A DNA stretch of 64,000 bases from Gelria sp. Kuro-4 (GTDB taxonomy: Bacteria; Bacillota; DTU030; DUMP01). The stretch spans positions 2,535,757 to 2,599,756 of the forward strand of contig NZ_AP024619.1 in NCBI RefSeq assembly GCF_019668485.1. The letters are read 5' to 3'. Of the stretch, positions 40,508 to 48,462 are shown in pieces (position 1 is the stretch's first letter; each line of letters begins with the position of its first letter). The notes below the pieces were generated by a model that made no database searches, had not been told where the DNA came from, and was given only the letters and a program-made list of their open reading frames with translations. Both the position numbers and the translations under genes were made by a program.

Positions 40508-41305
40508 CTAAGCGCCCCGGGCACGGTGGAAGGCCTGCGCCACCAACCGGTCGGCGACACCCGGCGCCCACCGGGCCAGGGCAGCCAGCAGGCGATCCGG
40601 GAGAGTGATAAAGATGTCGCGCCGCCCGCGCGCTGCGCCGGCCAAAACCCGTTCGGCCACCAACTCCGGCGTCACCCGGGAAAGGCGCGGCTCGTTCTCC
40701 GGGTAGGCCTGGCCCAGGGCGTGGGCGCGAAAGCCGGTCGCGGCCGAGCCGGGGAACACGTTGCACACCCGCACGCCGAGCGGGGCCAGCTCCAGGCGCG
40801 CTGCGGCACCCAGGGCGGCCAGGGCGGCCTTGGTGGCGGAGTAGCCGCCGATGTTGGGCGCCGGCTGCACCGCCCCCAGGGAGCAGATGTTGACGATAAG
40901 CCCCCCGCCCTGGCTGGTAAACCACGGGAGCACCGCCTGGATGAGGTGAAGCGGCCCCAAAAGGTTTACGGCCAGGGCGCGTTCCAGCTCCTCCGGCCTG
41001 AGCTCCGCCACGCGGGAGCGCAGTCCGATCCCGGCGTTGTTGATAAGGACATCCAGGCGGCCGAAACGCCCCCCGGCTGCCTCCACCAAAGCCGTCACGG
41101 CCGCCCGGTCGGTGACGTCCGTAGGCTGCAGCAATACCTCAGCGCCGCTCACCGCCAGCTCGGCGCCCAGCTCGCGCAGCTCACCGGCCGACCGGGCCGC
41201 CAGGGCCAACCGCCCCCCCCGCTGCGCCAGCTGCAGCGCCAGCGCCCGGCCGATGCCCCGGGAGGCTCCGGTTACGATCACCGTCTTACCCTGCCAGAAA
41301 TCCAC
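40508..41305 (-). CDS. Short-chain dehydrogenase/reductase
   Basis: 265 residues, classical SDR. Cofactor motif TGASRGIGRALA, structural LINNAGIG, catalytic Ser in NICSLGAV and YSATK (Tyr and Lys). The Arg in AARSAGEL after the second strand is compatible with NADP(H). The substrate is unknown; similar enzymes reduce 3-oxo lipids or sugars. GTG start at 41305 with GGAGGTGGTG upstream; divergent from the EamA transporter. Confidence 0.92.
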   Translation of the reverse strand: MDFWQGKTVIVTGASRGIGRALALQLAQRGGRLALAARSAGELRELGAELAVSGAEVLLQPTDVTDRAAVTALVEAAGGRFGRLDVLINNAGIGLRSRVAELRPEELERALAVNLLGPLHLIQAVLPWFTSQGGGLIVNICSLGAVQPAPNIGGYSATKAALAALGAAARLELAPLGVRVCNVFPGSAATGFRAHALGQAYPENEPRLSRVTPELVAERVLAGAARGRRDIFITLPDRLLAALARWAPGVADRLVAQAFHRARGA

Positions 41306-41464
41306 GGCACCACCTCCGACCTGCAGCCAGTCTGTCCGTTTCCAGGTAATTCTTTCGCCGCAGGCGCTCTTTTTCCTGCCGCTTTTGGTCGGCAGGAAAG
41401 CTGCGCCCGCGCGCCGAATAAGTCAACGTTCAGGGAACCAGGCACACCTTAAGGGGGCAGGCGC

Positions 41465-42316
41465 ATGCTCTGGGCCTACACCGCTCTGGCCGGGCGGATC
41501 GCTTTTCTCGGCGTCGAGCGGGTGATCGTGAAAAAGCTGGGGGAAGCGCGCGGCAGCGAGGAGGCGGCGTGCCTCTTCTTCGGCCTGGCGGCCGTCTTTC
41601 TTCTGCCGGTGCTCTTTTTCACCCGCTGGCCCGGCCCGGCCTTCCTGCCGGGCGTCATCGCCGCAGGGGCCCTCTACAGCATTGCCAACGTGTTTTACGT
41701 GCGCTCGCTCTCCGAAGGCGAGGTCTCCCTGGTGGCGCCCCTCTTCAGCCTGAGCACGTTTTTTCTGTTGATGCTGGCGGTGGTCTTTCTCGGTGAGCCG
41801 CTCACCGCCGCAAAGCTCGCCGGGACCGCCTGCCTGGTGCTGGGAACCTCGCTCCTCGAGGAGGGGGCTTCGCTCCTGGCCTCCTTGCGCAAACTCTTTG
41901 CCTACCGGCCGGCCCAGTACATGGCCATCTCCACGCTCTTTACCGCCGCCGGCCGGGTGATCGACAAGCACCTCAATGCCAGCGTCAGCCCGCTCCTTTA
42001 TGCCTTTGTCCTCAACCTGGTGGTGGGTCTGCTCCTGGCCGGGTACCTGGTCGTGCGCGGCCGCCGGGCGGCGGCGCTGAGCCTCCTCGCCGAACGCCCC
42101 GGGCCGGCGCTGCTCAGCGGCTTCGTCAACGCCTATTCTTATCTGCTCCTCCTCGTCGCCCTGCGCCGGCTGGATGTTTCCGTAGCCGAGCCGGCCTCAT
42201 CGTGCTCCCTCCTTCTTTCCGTCTTCTTAGGATACCTGGTATACCGCGAGCCCATCCGCCGGCGCCTTCCGGCCGCCGCCCTCATAGTGGCCGGAGTGTG
42301 GCTGCTCTTGGCCTGA
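41465..42316 (+). CDS. EamA/DMT-family transporter
   Basis: 283 residues with about ten hydrophobic segments in two EamA repeats (AGALYSIANVFYVRSLSEGEV in the first, SGFVNAYSYLLLLVALRRLD in the second; the repeat ends GEPLTAAKLAGTACLVLG and REPIRRRLPAAALIVAGVWL are typical). Likely a metabolite exporter of the drug/metabolite superfamily; substrate unknown. AAGGGGG precedes the ATG. Its 3' end has a degenerate copy about 1.4 kb downstream (43718-43783). Confidence 0.9.
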   Translation: MLWAYTALAGRIAFLGVERVIVKKLGEARGSEEAACLFFGLAAVFLLPVLFFTRWPGPAFLPGVIAAGALYSIANVFYVRSLSEGEVSLVAPLFSLSTFFLLMLAVVFLGEPLTAAKLAGTACLVLGTSLLEEGASLLASLRKLFAYRPAQYMAISTLFTAAGRVIDKHLNASVSPLLYAFVLNLVVGLLLAGYLVVRGRRAAALSLLAERPGPALLSGFVNAYSYLLLLVALRRLDVSVAEPASSCSLLLSVFLGYLVYREPIRRRLPAAALIVAGVWLLLA

Positions 42317-42342
42317 TCCACCCCGGCCGTGCGCGGCAGCTC

Positions 42343-42433
42343 AATAGGCCTGGGCTTATGGGAATTCTCCAAAAAAGGGTAACCGACGATATCCAAGGCC
42401 CGGGTGCGTGCCTGCCCGGGCCTTACGCTTATT
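42343..42433 (+). repeat. Direct repeat copy 1: 3' remnant of a small membrane-protein gene plus hairpin
   Basis: About 92 bases nearly identical to 43576-43667 (one substitution, one indel seen). It encodes IGLGLWEFSKKG and a stop, the exact C-terminus of the 70-residue protein at 43403, followed by the terminator-like stem AAGGCCCGGG / CCCGGGCCTT (42395-42424). The rest of that gene is absent here. The 42434-42659 stretch that follows holds no supported gene. Confidence 0.85.
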
Positions 42434-42659
42434 TGCCGGCCGTTCTTTCGCCTGCCCCGTGAAAAAACCGGGAACTAAATGTACCCCTAAATTGTCTTAT
42501 TAGTAGAAGAGTGATAAAGGGGGCGGTTCCAGTGGGCTTTCCCGCTCACGAGAACGTATGAGTGGTACGCAACCGGTAAGGGATGGATGCAGCCGGCCAA
42601 AGATGGCAAGCATTGGAATGTCATATGGGAGTAGCTTATAGACGGAGGAAGAAGCACTC

Positions 42660-43334
42660 ATGAAACGAGCATTGGCGTTACTCGTTTGCCTGGCGGTGTC
42701 GGCTGCTGTGTCTCCCCTGACTTTTGCCGAAGGAGCAGCATCGAAGCCACAGATAGTGAAAGCTTACCGTGTTACCGAAAATGGACTCCAGGAAGTGAGT
42801 ATCCAAGAGTACCTGAACCACCCATGCGCCAAGGCTTCGGGTAACTACCCAGGTAGCAGCGCCGTCAAAGGAAACGTTAATCCAGGTGGCCGCATTACTG
42901 CTGATTGGTGTCGATATGACGAGAGCGGCACCCTGGAGGAAGTGAGGTGCTCCGACCTGAGGAAACGGGTGAGCAGATACATCGAAAACTACACTCAGTT
43001 ACCCCAAACTTACTCGGGTAAGTACGCTGCAGCCCAAAAGTACCAGATCAACATCTCTCTGACCACCGAAAAGTTCTCTGCCGTCAAAGCCGGTGTGTCG
43101 TTCACTTGGGAAGATTATGCCTACCAAGAGAAAACAGAAGCAATGTCGGTAAATCCAGGGTGCAGAGGTTGGTGGGAGTTTGAGCCAATAATGAACAACT
43201 CTTATGGTTATCTCAAGACATTCAGCTGGCTGGGGGAACTAAAGGCGCAGGAGTGGGTGGATGCCTGGAGCCCGAATACACTGAGTGATGGCCGGTTGGA
43301 CGGCTACTTGCTGTACATGGAAGAACCGCTCTAG
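42660..43334 (+). CDS. Secreted protein of unknown function
   Basis: 224 residues. Clear signal peptide (MKRALALLVCLAVSAAVSPL, cleavage after TFA). Not recognised. The mature part has few Cys (in NHPCAKASG, DWCRYD, VRCSDL and NPGCRGW), many Tyr and Trp, and beta-rich stretches. GGAGGAAG precedes the ATG. Base composition is visibly less GC-rich than the neighbours, and the gene lies between two copies of a direct repeat, both signs of acquisition or rearrangement. Confidence 0.7.
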   Translation: MKRALALLVCLAVSAAVSPLTFAEGAASKPQIVKAYRVTENGLQEVSIQEYLNHPCAKASGNYPGSSAVKGNVNPGGRITADWCRYDESGTLEEVRCSDLRKRVSRYIENYTQLPQTYSGKYAAAQKYQINISLTTEKFSAVKAGVSFTWEDYAYQEKTEAMSVNPGCRGWWEFEPIMNNSYGYLKTFSWLGELKAQEWVDAWSPNTLSDGRLDGYLLYMEEPL

Positions 43335-43402
43335 GCGCTTCTGCCTTGCCATAACCGGGGTAACTACGTAACTCCCCAATTCTTTAGTTCTGAGGTGGCG
43401 CA

Positions 43403-43615
43403 ATGAAGGGGTCTAAGATTGTGGCGGCGATATACCTTGTGGCGGGAACTTGGCTGTTAGGTCTTTCGATCATAGCCAGCAGGTTTTTATGGCTATATGA
43501 ATTGGACATAAGGGGAGTAGGATGGAAATGGTGGCAGGAGTTTACACCGATGTACTGGTTGATACCGGCTAGTTTAATAGGCCTGGGCTTATGGGAATTC
43601 TCCAAAAAAGGGTGA
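43403..43615 (+). CDS. Small two-segment membrane protein
   Basis: 70 residues: two hydrophobic segments (IVAAIYLVAGTWLLGLSII and YWLIPASLIGLGLWEF) and a lysine-rich end. Not recognised. GAGGTGGCG precedes the ATG. The last 12 codons and the following hairpin are duplicated at 42343. It follows the secreted protein by 68 bases and may be cotranscribed. Confidence 0.6.
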   Translation: MKGSKIVAAIYLVAGTWLLGLSIIASRFLWLYELDIRGVGWKWWQEFTPMYWLIPASLIGLGLWEFSKKG

Positions 43616-43667
43616 CCGACGGATATCCAAGGCCCGGGTGCGTGCCTGCCCGGGCCTTACGCTTATT
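43576..43667 (+). repeat. Direct repeat copy 2 (end of small membrane-protein gene plus hairpin)
   Basis: Counterpart of 42343-42433. It holds the 3' end of the 70-residue gene and the stem AAGGCCCGGG (43629-43638) / CCCGGGCCTT (43649-43658), which probably ends transcription of the small operon. Confidence 0.85.
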
Positions 43668-43717
43668 TCCTGGCCTATTCTTAAGCTGCCCCTAAAGTGG
43701 AGGGCTTCCATGATCCG

Positions 43718-43783
43718 CCGCGACCCATCCGCCGGCGGCTCCCGGCCGGCGCCCTCATCATCGCCGGGGTGTGGCTGCTCTTC
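43718..43783 (+). pseudogene. Fragment of an EamA transporter gene 3' end
   Basis: The translation PIRRRLPAGALIIAGVWLLF matches the C-terminus of the EamA protein at 41465 (PIRRRLPAAALIVAGVWLLL). No start or upstream part is present, so it is the remnant of a second copy. Confidence 0.8.
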
Positions 43784-43856
43784 AGTGATCAGTTTCCTTT
43801 CGGACCCGTGAGTCGAGATGCAATCCTTAATTATAGCTTAGGAAGGATCAGTTGGA

Positions 43857-44654
43857 ATGCTCGCCCACAGAAGGTATCAAGTACTACTGATAGCAGTCGT
43901 AGGACTGGCCCTAGGCTTGGCCTTTGTGATAAACACCATTGCTCCTGCTTCTCCTTCAAACATAACGTATGCGCAATTCCTCGAACAGATGGGGCTAAGT
44001 ATGAGAAATGCTAAAGACGCCCTGAAAGACAACCGTGTAGCTGCAACCTTCAACGGCGAACCTATACCCTATTCGTACATCGTCTTGAAATCTATTCACA
44101 TGGCCGAAGCAGCTAAGGCCAGAAATCATAAGGTTCCAGACAGGTCAGCCGTTTTACAGGCTGTACTGAGGGACCAAGCATACCTTGATTTGGCGGAAGA
44201 ACTGAATCTCATGCCATCCGAAGAGGATTTAACGGAGTATTTGAAGTGGCAGTTGCAGGGGGTCGAGCAGGCGGATAACAAAAACGAGCTGGCGACATTC
44301 TTTCAGACCGCAGGAATTAGCCCTCGCGAATACTTTTTTGAGTATGCCCGGCCCTTCTACCTACTAGACTTGGTCAACAGGAACTTGATGAGCCATTACC
44401 AAGCCCATAATCCAAGGCTTGAGAATGAACCGGAAAAAGACTATTACGAACGTATTGCCAAACTAATCAAAGAAACGGTAGATAAGAAGCTCCGAGAAAG
44501 CAAGGTCGAGGTTAAGGGCGCCCTCTTGATGCTGAGTTCCCGCTCCTCGGCACTTACTGGGTACGCTCGTTACCTGAATTCCTGCTCCTCGGCTCGGCCG
44601 GTTTCGTCCTGGCGCTGCCCGACGATTGCCGACAGCGGCGCTTATCTTGGCTGA
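43857..44654 (+). CDS. SurA-N/PpiC-like exported chaperone fragment with aberrant C-terminus
   Basis: 265 residues. ATG with AGGAAGGA upstream; an N-terminal membrane anchor (YQVLLIAVVGLALGLAFVI), then a SurA N-terminal-like helical region (VAATFNGEPIPYSYIVLKSI, RDQAYLDLAEELNLMPSEED). After about residue 222 (KVEVKG) the composition changes to Ser-rich residues that overlap the remnant of another gene in a second frame, so the natural C-terminus, including any PpiC domain, seems lost. Lower GC than the surroundings. Whether it is functional is doubtful. Confidence 0.6.
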   Translation: MLAHRRYQVLLIAVVGLALGLAFVINTIAPASPSNITYAQFLEQMGLSMRNAKDALKDNRVAATFNGEPIPYSYIVLKSIHMAEAAKARNHKVPDRSAVLQAVLRDQAYLDLAEELNLMPSEEDLTEYLKWQLQGVEQADNKNELATFFQTAGISPREYFFEYARPFYLLDLVNRNLMSHYQAHNPRLENEPEKDYYERIAKLIKETVDKKLRESKVEVKGALLMLSSRSSALTGYARYLNSCSSARPVSSWRCPTIADSGAYLG

Positions 44655-44853
44655 AACTTCTGTTTTTAGGCTCACCTGCTCTGGGTATTGTTTTTTTGCC
44701 ATTTCTATACTATGGACTGCTGGGGCGTCTTATGGGAAAGGTCAGCCTGCAGCTGCTGCCTTTAGGCGGCTACGCTCCTTCTGCGAGTTTTTGGTTTGGG
44801 GTCGCTCTGGCGCTGAGTTTCGAGGATAAGACTGCCGAAGCCGACGATGGATG
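44520..44853 (+). pseudogene. 3' remnant of a membrane-protein gene
   Basis: Read in the frame one base behind that of the 43857 gene, this stretch is open from a stop near 44514 to TGA at 44851-44853. It encodes membrane-like segments (EFLLLGSAGFVLALPDD, LLFLGSPALGIVFLPFLYYG, SASFWFGVALALSFED) without a start codon or SD. The family is not recognised. Confidence 0.55.
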
Positions 44854-45100
44854 ACCACGTTAGAGAATGGATTATGGGCAGGCGGGCCCTGGGCCTGACC
44901 TCCCCCTGCCGCGCACTTCGTCATAAGGGGGGAAACAATCCGGGCCGGCTGCTCTCACCCTGCGGTACCTACAGGTCGGAGGAGGAACGACCTTGCATTT
45001 TTTCCGGCGGCAAAAGCGCATACTACCACCGGCGCCCAGGCCAGCCCGGCGGGCCGCTGCACCCGCAGGCCGGCATTCTTGTAGTAAGGAGCAGATGCCC

Positions 45101-46333
45101 ATGGACATCAGCCGTAAGGAGCGCAAAGAAGCCATCAAGGAGATCATCCGCGACATTCATGCGGGAGCCGACCTTGATACCGCCAAGGAAAAGTTTAAGG
45201 CCAAGTTGGGGAACGTCAGCGCCACAGAAATCGGCCAGGCCGAGGAAGAGCTGGTCCGCGAGGGTCTGCCCCGGCAGGAGGTGCGGCACCTGTGCGAGGC
45301 GCACCTGGCGGTGATGCGCGACGCCCTGGGGCCGGTGAAGCTGGACGTGCCGCCCGGCCACCCCATTCACACCTTCCGTGAAGAACACACCCGAATCCTA
45401 GACCTTCTGGCCAAACTCAAGGAAACGGTGGCCGCCCTGCAGCGCGAGAGCCACCCGGAGGCCGTCAGCGAAAGCCTCGCCCTGCTGAAACATGTGGCCG
45501 AGCACCTGATGGAAATCGAAAAGCACAACGCCCGGGAAGAGAACGTGCTTTTCCCCTACCTGGAAAAGCACGGCATCTCCGAGCCGCCGGCGGTGATGTG
45601 GGCGGAGCACAACGACCTTCGGGAAATGAAAAAGCAGCTTCTCGAGCTGACAACAGAGTACGAGCTCTTGGGGCGGGAGAAATTCCTCCAGGAACTGGCG
45701 GGCGTCGCCTCCCAGGTCGACCAGACGCTCTCCAGCCACATCTTCAAAGAAAACAACATCCTCTACCCCATGGCGCTGCAGGCCCTCAGTGAAGAGGAGT
45801 GGCGGCAGGTCCGGCGCGAGTGCGACGCGATCGGCTACTGCTGCTTCACCCCGCCCACCGCCCAGGAAGCCCTGGCCGCCGAGAGCAAGGAGCGGGCCGA
45901 GGTGGGGCCGGCCACCGGCGACAGGGTTGTCTTCCCCACCGGCACCCTCACCCACGAGGAGCTGCGCTGCCTCCTCAACGCACTGCCCGTAGACCTGACC
46001 TTTGTGGACAAGGACGACACCTTCCGCTACTACAGCGAGACGCGCGGGCGCATCTTTGTGCGCACCACGGCCAGCATCGGCCGTAAGGTGCAGCAGTGCC
46101 ACCCGGCGCAGAGCCTGGACAAGGTGAACGCCCTCATCGACGACTTCCGCCACGGCCGCCGCGACGCGGAGCACTTCTGGATCCACTTGGGGGATAAGTA
46201 CGTCTACATCTCCTACTACGCGGTACGCAGTGAAAAGGGCGAGTATCTGGGCACCGTGGAGGTCACCCAGGACATCGCCCCGCTGCAGCACATCAGCGGT
46301 GAAAAGCGCCTCCTCAGCGAGCAAAGAGAGTAA
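45101..46333 (+). CDS. DUF438 - hemerythrin - PAS sensor protein
   Basis: About 410 residues. Residues 1-80 are a DUF438 domain (KERKEAIKEIIRDIHAGADL). A hemerythrin-like four-helix domain follows with di-iron ligands in HTFREEHTRIL, HLMEIEKHNAREENVLFPYL, MWAEHNDLREM and LSSHIFKENNILYPM. The C-terminal part (from about 285) is PAS-like: ALPVDLTFVDKDDTFRYYSE, GRKVQQCHPAQSLDKV, YVYISYYAVRSEKGEYLGTV. Such proteins are thought to sense O2, NO or redox; no output domain is present. ATG 45101 has AAGGAG; a TTG at 44993 with the strong SD GGAGGAGG would add 36 residues. Confidence 0.9.
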   Translation: MDISRKERKEAIKEIIRDIHAGADLDTAKEKFKAKLGNVSATEIGQAEEELVREGLPRQEVRHLCEAHLAVMRDALGPVKLDVPPGHPIHTFREEHTRILDLLAKLKETVAALQRESHPEAVSESLALLKHVAEHLMEIEKHNAREENVLFPYLEKHGISEPPAVMWAEHNDLREMKKQLLELTTEYELLGREKFLQELAGVASQVDQTLSSHIFKENNILYPMALQALSEEEWRQVRRECDAIGYCCFTPPTAQEALAAESKERAEVGPATGDRVVFPTGTLTHEELRCLLNALPVDLTFVDKDDTFRYYSETRGRIFVRTTASIGRKVQQCHPAQSLDKVNALIDDFRHGRRDAEHFWIHLGDKYVYISYYAVRSEKGEYLGTVEVTQDIAPLQHISGEKRLLSEQRE

Positions 46334-46354
46334 GCACCCCCGCTCGGAACGCGC

Positions 46355-46383
46355 AAGGCCCGGGTCGATCCGACCCGGGCCTT
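46355..46383. terminator. Hairpin terminator between convergent genes
   Basis: Perfect 13-bp stem AAGGCCCGGGTCG / CGACCCGGGCCTT with loop ATC, just downstream of both the DUF438 gene (plus) and the radical SAM gene (minus). T run weak on both sides. Confidence 0.7.
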
Positions 46384-46387
46384 GGTC

Positions 46388-47779
46388 TCATTTACCGGCC
46401 TGCCGTGCCGTTTGCGGGCCGAAGTAGCGGTTCTCCAGTTGGTCCGCCACCCTGAGCCACTGGTCCGAGCGCTCGTCCAGGAAGGCGGCGGTGGTACCGG
46501 TGAGGACATCGGCCGCGCCGGGATGAGTCGGGTGGGCGCCGCTTTCGGCCACTATGGCCCGAAGCGCCGCCGGCGCATCGATGATCGGGCAGGGGGCGTA
46601 GTGGTTTTTGTGGAACGGTTGCCGCTTCTGGTACGCCTTAAAGAGCGGCGAGGCCAAAACCTCCTTTAGACTCTTTGCGCGGATATTGTCGGTGGCGAAG
46701 TGGACAAAGGCGCACGGCTCCACCTCACCGGCGGCATTGATGTGGAAGTACATGCGCCCGCCGGCGATGCAGCCGTCCGTGAAGTGGCCGTCGTTCCAGA
46801 AGTCGGCTACCAGAATGGGTTTCGTGGTGCGGATCTCAGCCACCCGCTTCACCAGCCAGGCGCGCTGTTCAGGCGTGATCATCAGGCTGAGGTCCGGCCC
46901 CCGTCCGATGGGGATGTAGTGGAAGCTCCAGGCATAAACGGCGCCCTTGTCCACCAGGAAGTCCATGAATTCATCAGAAAACAAGGTCTCAACGTTGTGA
47001 CGGGTCACAGTAAGGGAAGCGCCGAAGAACACCCCCCGCGCGCGCAGGCGGTCCATGGCGGCCATCACCTGGTCGAACACCCCGGCGCCGCGGCGGTCGT
47101 CGGTGTCTTCCCGCCACCCTTCCAGGCTGAAGGCCGGCGAGAAGTTGCCCAGCTCCGCCAGCCGGTCGGCCGCCTTCTCGTCGATGAGCGTGCCGTTGGT
47201 GTAGGCCATGAAGCCCAGCTTGGGGTGACGCGCCACCACGTCCAAAAGCTCCCGGTACGCAAAGGGTTCGCCGCCGGAAAAGACGATCCAGTAGATGCCG
47301 AGCTCCTCGGCCTCGGTGAAAACCCGGTCGAGCAGCTCCGGCTCCAGGCGATCGGTCTGCTTGTACTCGCCGGCCCAGCAACCCCTGCAGCGCAGGTTGC
47401 AGGCCGAGGTGGGGTCGATGAGGATCAGGCTCGGGATGTGGATCCCCAGGCGCCGGCTGAGAGCGTTGCGCCGCGGACCGCCCAGGAGCATGGCGTTCAG
47501 CACCCAGTTGTTAATGAACTTCTTCAGCATGCGCGGGTTCGAGCAGAGCCGCTGCACCTGCCGCAGGACACCGGGATCGCCCTCCATCCGCGCGCGCAGC
47601 TTGCGCACGTTTTCCTTTTGACCCTCATCCGGGGCGACCTTTTCGGCAAAGCTCAAGATGCGGGGCAGGTTCCGCTCCGGATCCCGGCCTAGGTACTTCA
47701 CCGCCTGGTCCAAGGCCAGTTCCGCCGCCACCTTCTTAACGTACTCCATTCCCTGCGAAGCACCGTCAAGAACAGACAT
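46388..47779 (-). CDS. Radical SAM protein with SPASM-like C-terminus
   Basis: About 463 residues. An N-terminal helical region of about 110 residues, then the radical SAM core with cluster motif CNLRCRGC, FSGGEPF (SAM binding) and AYTNGTLID. A C-terminal region with spaced Cys (DGCIAGG, VEPCAFVHF, YAPCPIID) looks like a SPASM or half-SPASM auxiliary-cluster domain. The product is unknown. ATG 47779 follows AGGGGAGG; the GTG at 47800 lies within that SD. It is downstream of an ArsR-family gene, so it is likely under its control. Confidence 0.9.
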   Translation of the reverse strand: MSVLDGASQGMEYVKKVAAELALDQAVKYLGRDPERNLPRILSFAEKVAPDEGQKENVRKLRARMEGDPGVLRQVQRLCSNPRMLKKFINNWVLNAMLLGGPRRNALSRRLGIHIPSLILIDPTSACNLRCRGCWAGEYKQTDRLEPELLDRVFTEAEELGIYWIVFSGGEPFAYRELLDVVARHPKLGFMAYTNGTLIDEKAADRLAELGNFSPAFSLEGWREDTDDRRGAGVFDQVMAAMDRLRARGVFFGASLTVTRHNVETLFSDEFMDFLVDKGAVYAWSFHYIPIGRGPDLSLMITPEQRAWLVKRVAEIRTTKPILVADFWNDGHFTDGCIAGGRMYFHINAAGEVEPCAFVHFATDNIRAKSLKEVLASPLFKAYQKRQPFHKNHYAPCPIIDAPAALRAIVAESGAHPTHPGAADVLTGTTAAFLDERSDQWLRVADQLENRYFGPQTARQAGK

Positions 47780-47834
47780 TCTCGGATCCTCCCCTTTCAC
47801 GGGTTCCCTTCGTCCCCGCTGCTGTCCACCGCTG

Positions 47835-48215
47835 TTACACCAGAGTCGGTTCTAGCGAGGCCACAAGCCCCAGGGCGCGGGCGGAAACCAGAGCAGCCGT
47901 AATCAGCGCGCTGACGTGCTCCTCCCGTAGTGAGTAGAAGACTTCCTTCCCGGCGCGGCGTGCAGTTACCAAGCGCAGCTGCCGCATGATCCTCAGGTGG
48001 TGTGAGACGGCAGGCAGGCTGATGTTCATGAGCTCCGCCATCTCACGCACACAGAGCTCTCTTTGCCCCAGGGCGTAAAGGAGCTTGCTGCGCGTGTCGT
48101 CGGAGAGGACCTTAAACAGCTCGGCCACACCGGTGAGCGCATGAATTTCGCGGTGCAGGTCTGTCCCCTGGTAGGTAGCGTCCCCGTGGTAAGATGCAGC
48201 CTCTGGTTCTCCCAT
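47835..48215 (-). CDS. ArsR/SmtB-family transcriptional repressor
   Basis: About 126 residues. Winged helix: LFKVLSDDTRSKLLYALGQR, then ELCVREMAELMNISLPAVSHHLRIMRQLRLV (helix-turn-helix) and AGKEVFYSL (wing). The recognition-helix-3 metal motif ELCVCDL of ArsR/CadC is reduced to ELCVREM, with one Cys, so the classic arsenic or cadmium site is incomplete; the effector is unknown. ATG 48215 follows GGAGGTG. A perfect dyad upstream is the likely self-operator. It precedes the radical SAM gene. Confidence 0.92.
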   Translation of the reverse strand: MGEPEAASYHGDATYQGTDLHREIHALTGVAELFKVLSDDTRSKLLYALGQRELCVREMAELMNISLPAVSHHLRIMRQLRLVTARRAGKEVFYSLREEHVSALITAALVSARALGLVASLEPTLV

Positions 48216-48247
48216 CCTTTCACCTCCCTTACGCCGGCGCTGTAACA

Positions 48248-48274
48248 ATTAAGCAGTTGCTTAATAATATTATA
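48248..48274 (-). promoter_or_regulatory. Dyad operator and -10 element for the ArsR gene
   Basis: Perfect inverted repeat ATTAAGCA-GT-TGCTTAAT (48248-48265) immediately downstream of a TATAAT (48274-48269 on the minus strand). The placement would let a bound ArsR dimer block transcription. No clear -35 box. Confidence 0.6.
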
Positions 48275-48462
48275 CCTCATCGTTTCCAACTTTTCCATCC
48301 AGTTTCTGCCACACCGTCCGGCGGCGCCCCGGCCTGCCTCTACCGCACCGGCGCGGCCGCGGGAGCCTGTTGGGCGCTCATCGGCTGAAAAGAAAGCCCC
48401 CGCGGCCGACCCCAACCGCAGAGGCTGCTCATTGAGCCGGACCCCGTGCGAGCGGGGCCTTT

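Noticed and set aside
42434-42659. Promoter for the secreted orphan (TTGTCT/TAAAGG or an ECF-like GGAAC...GTC pattern).
   Set aside because: Both matches are weak and mutually exclusive; neither could be supported.
44894-44993. Separate small gene before the DUF438 protein starting at TTG 44993.
   Set aside because: It is in frame with the DUF438 protein and has no stop, so it is only an alternative start.
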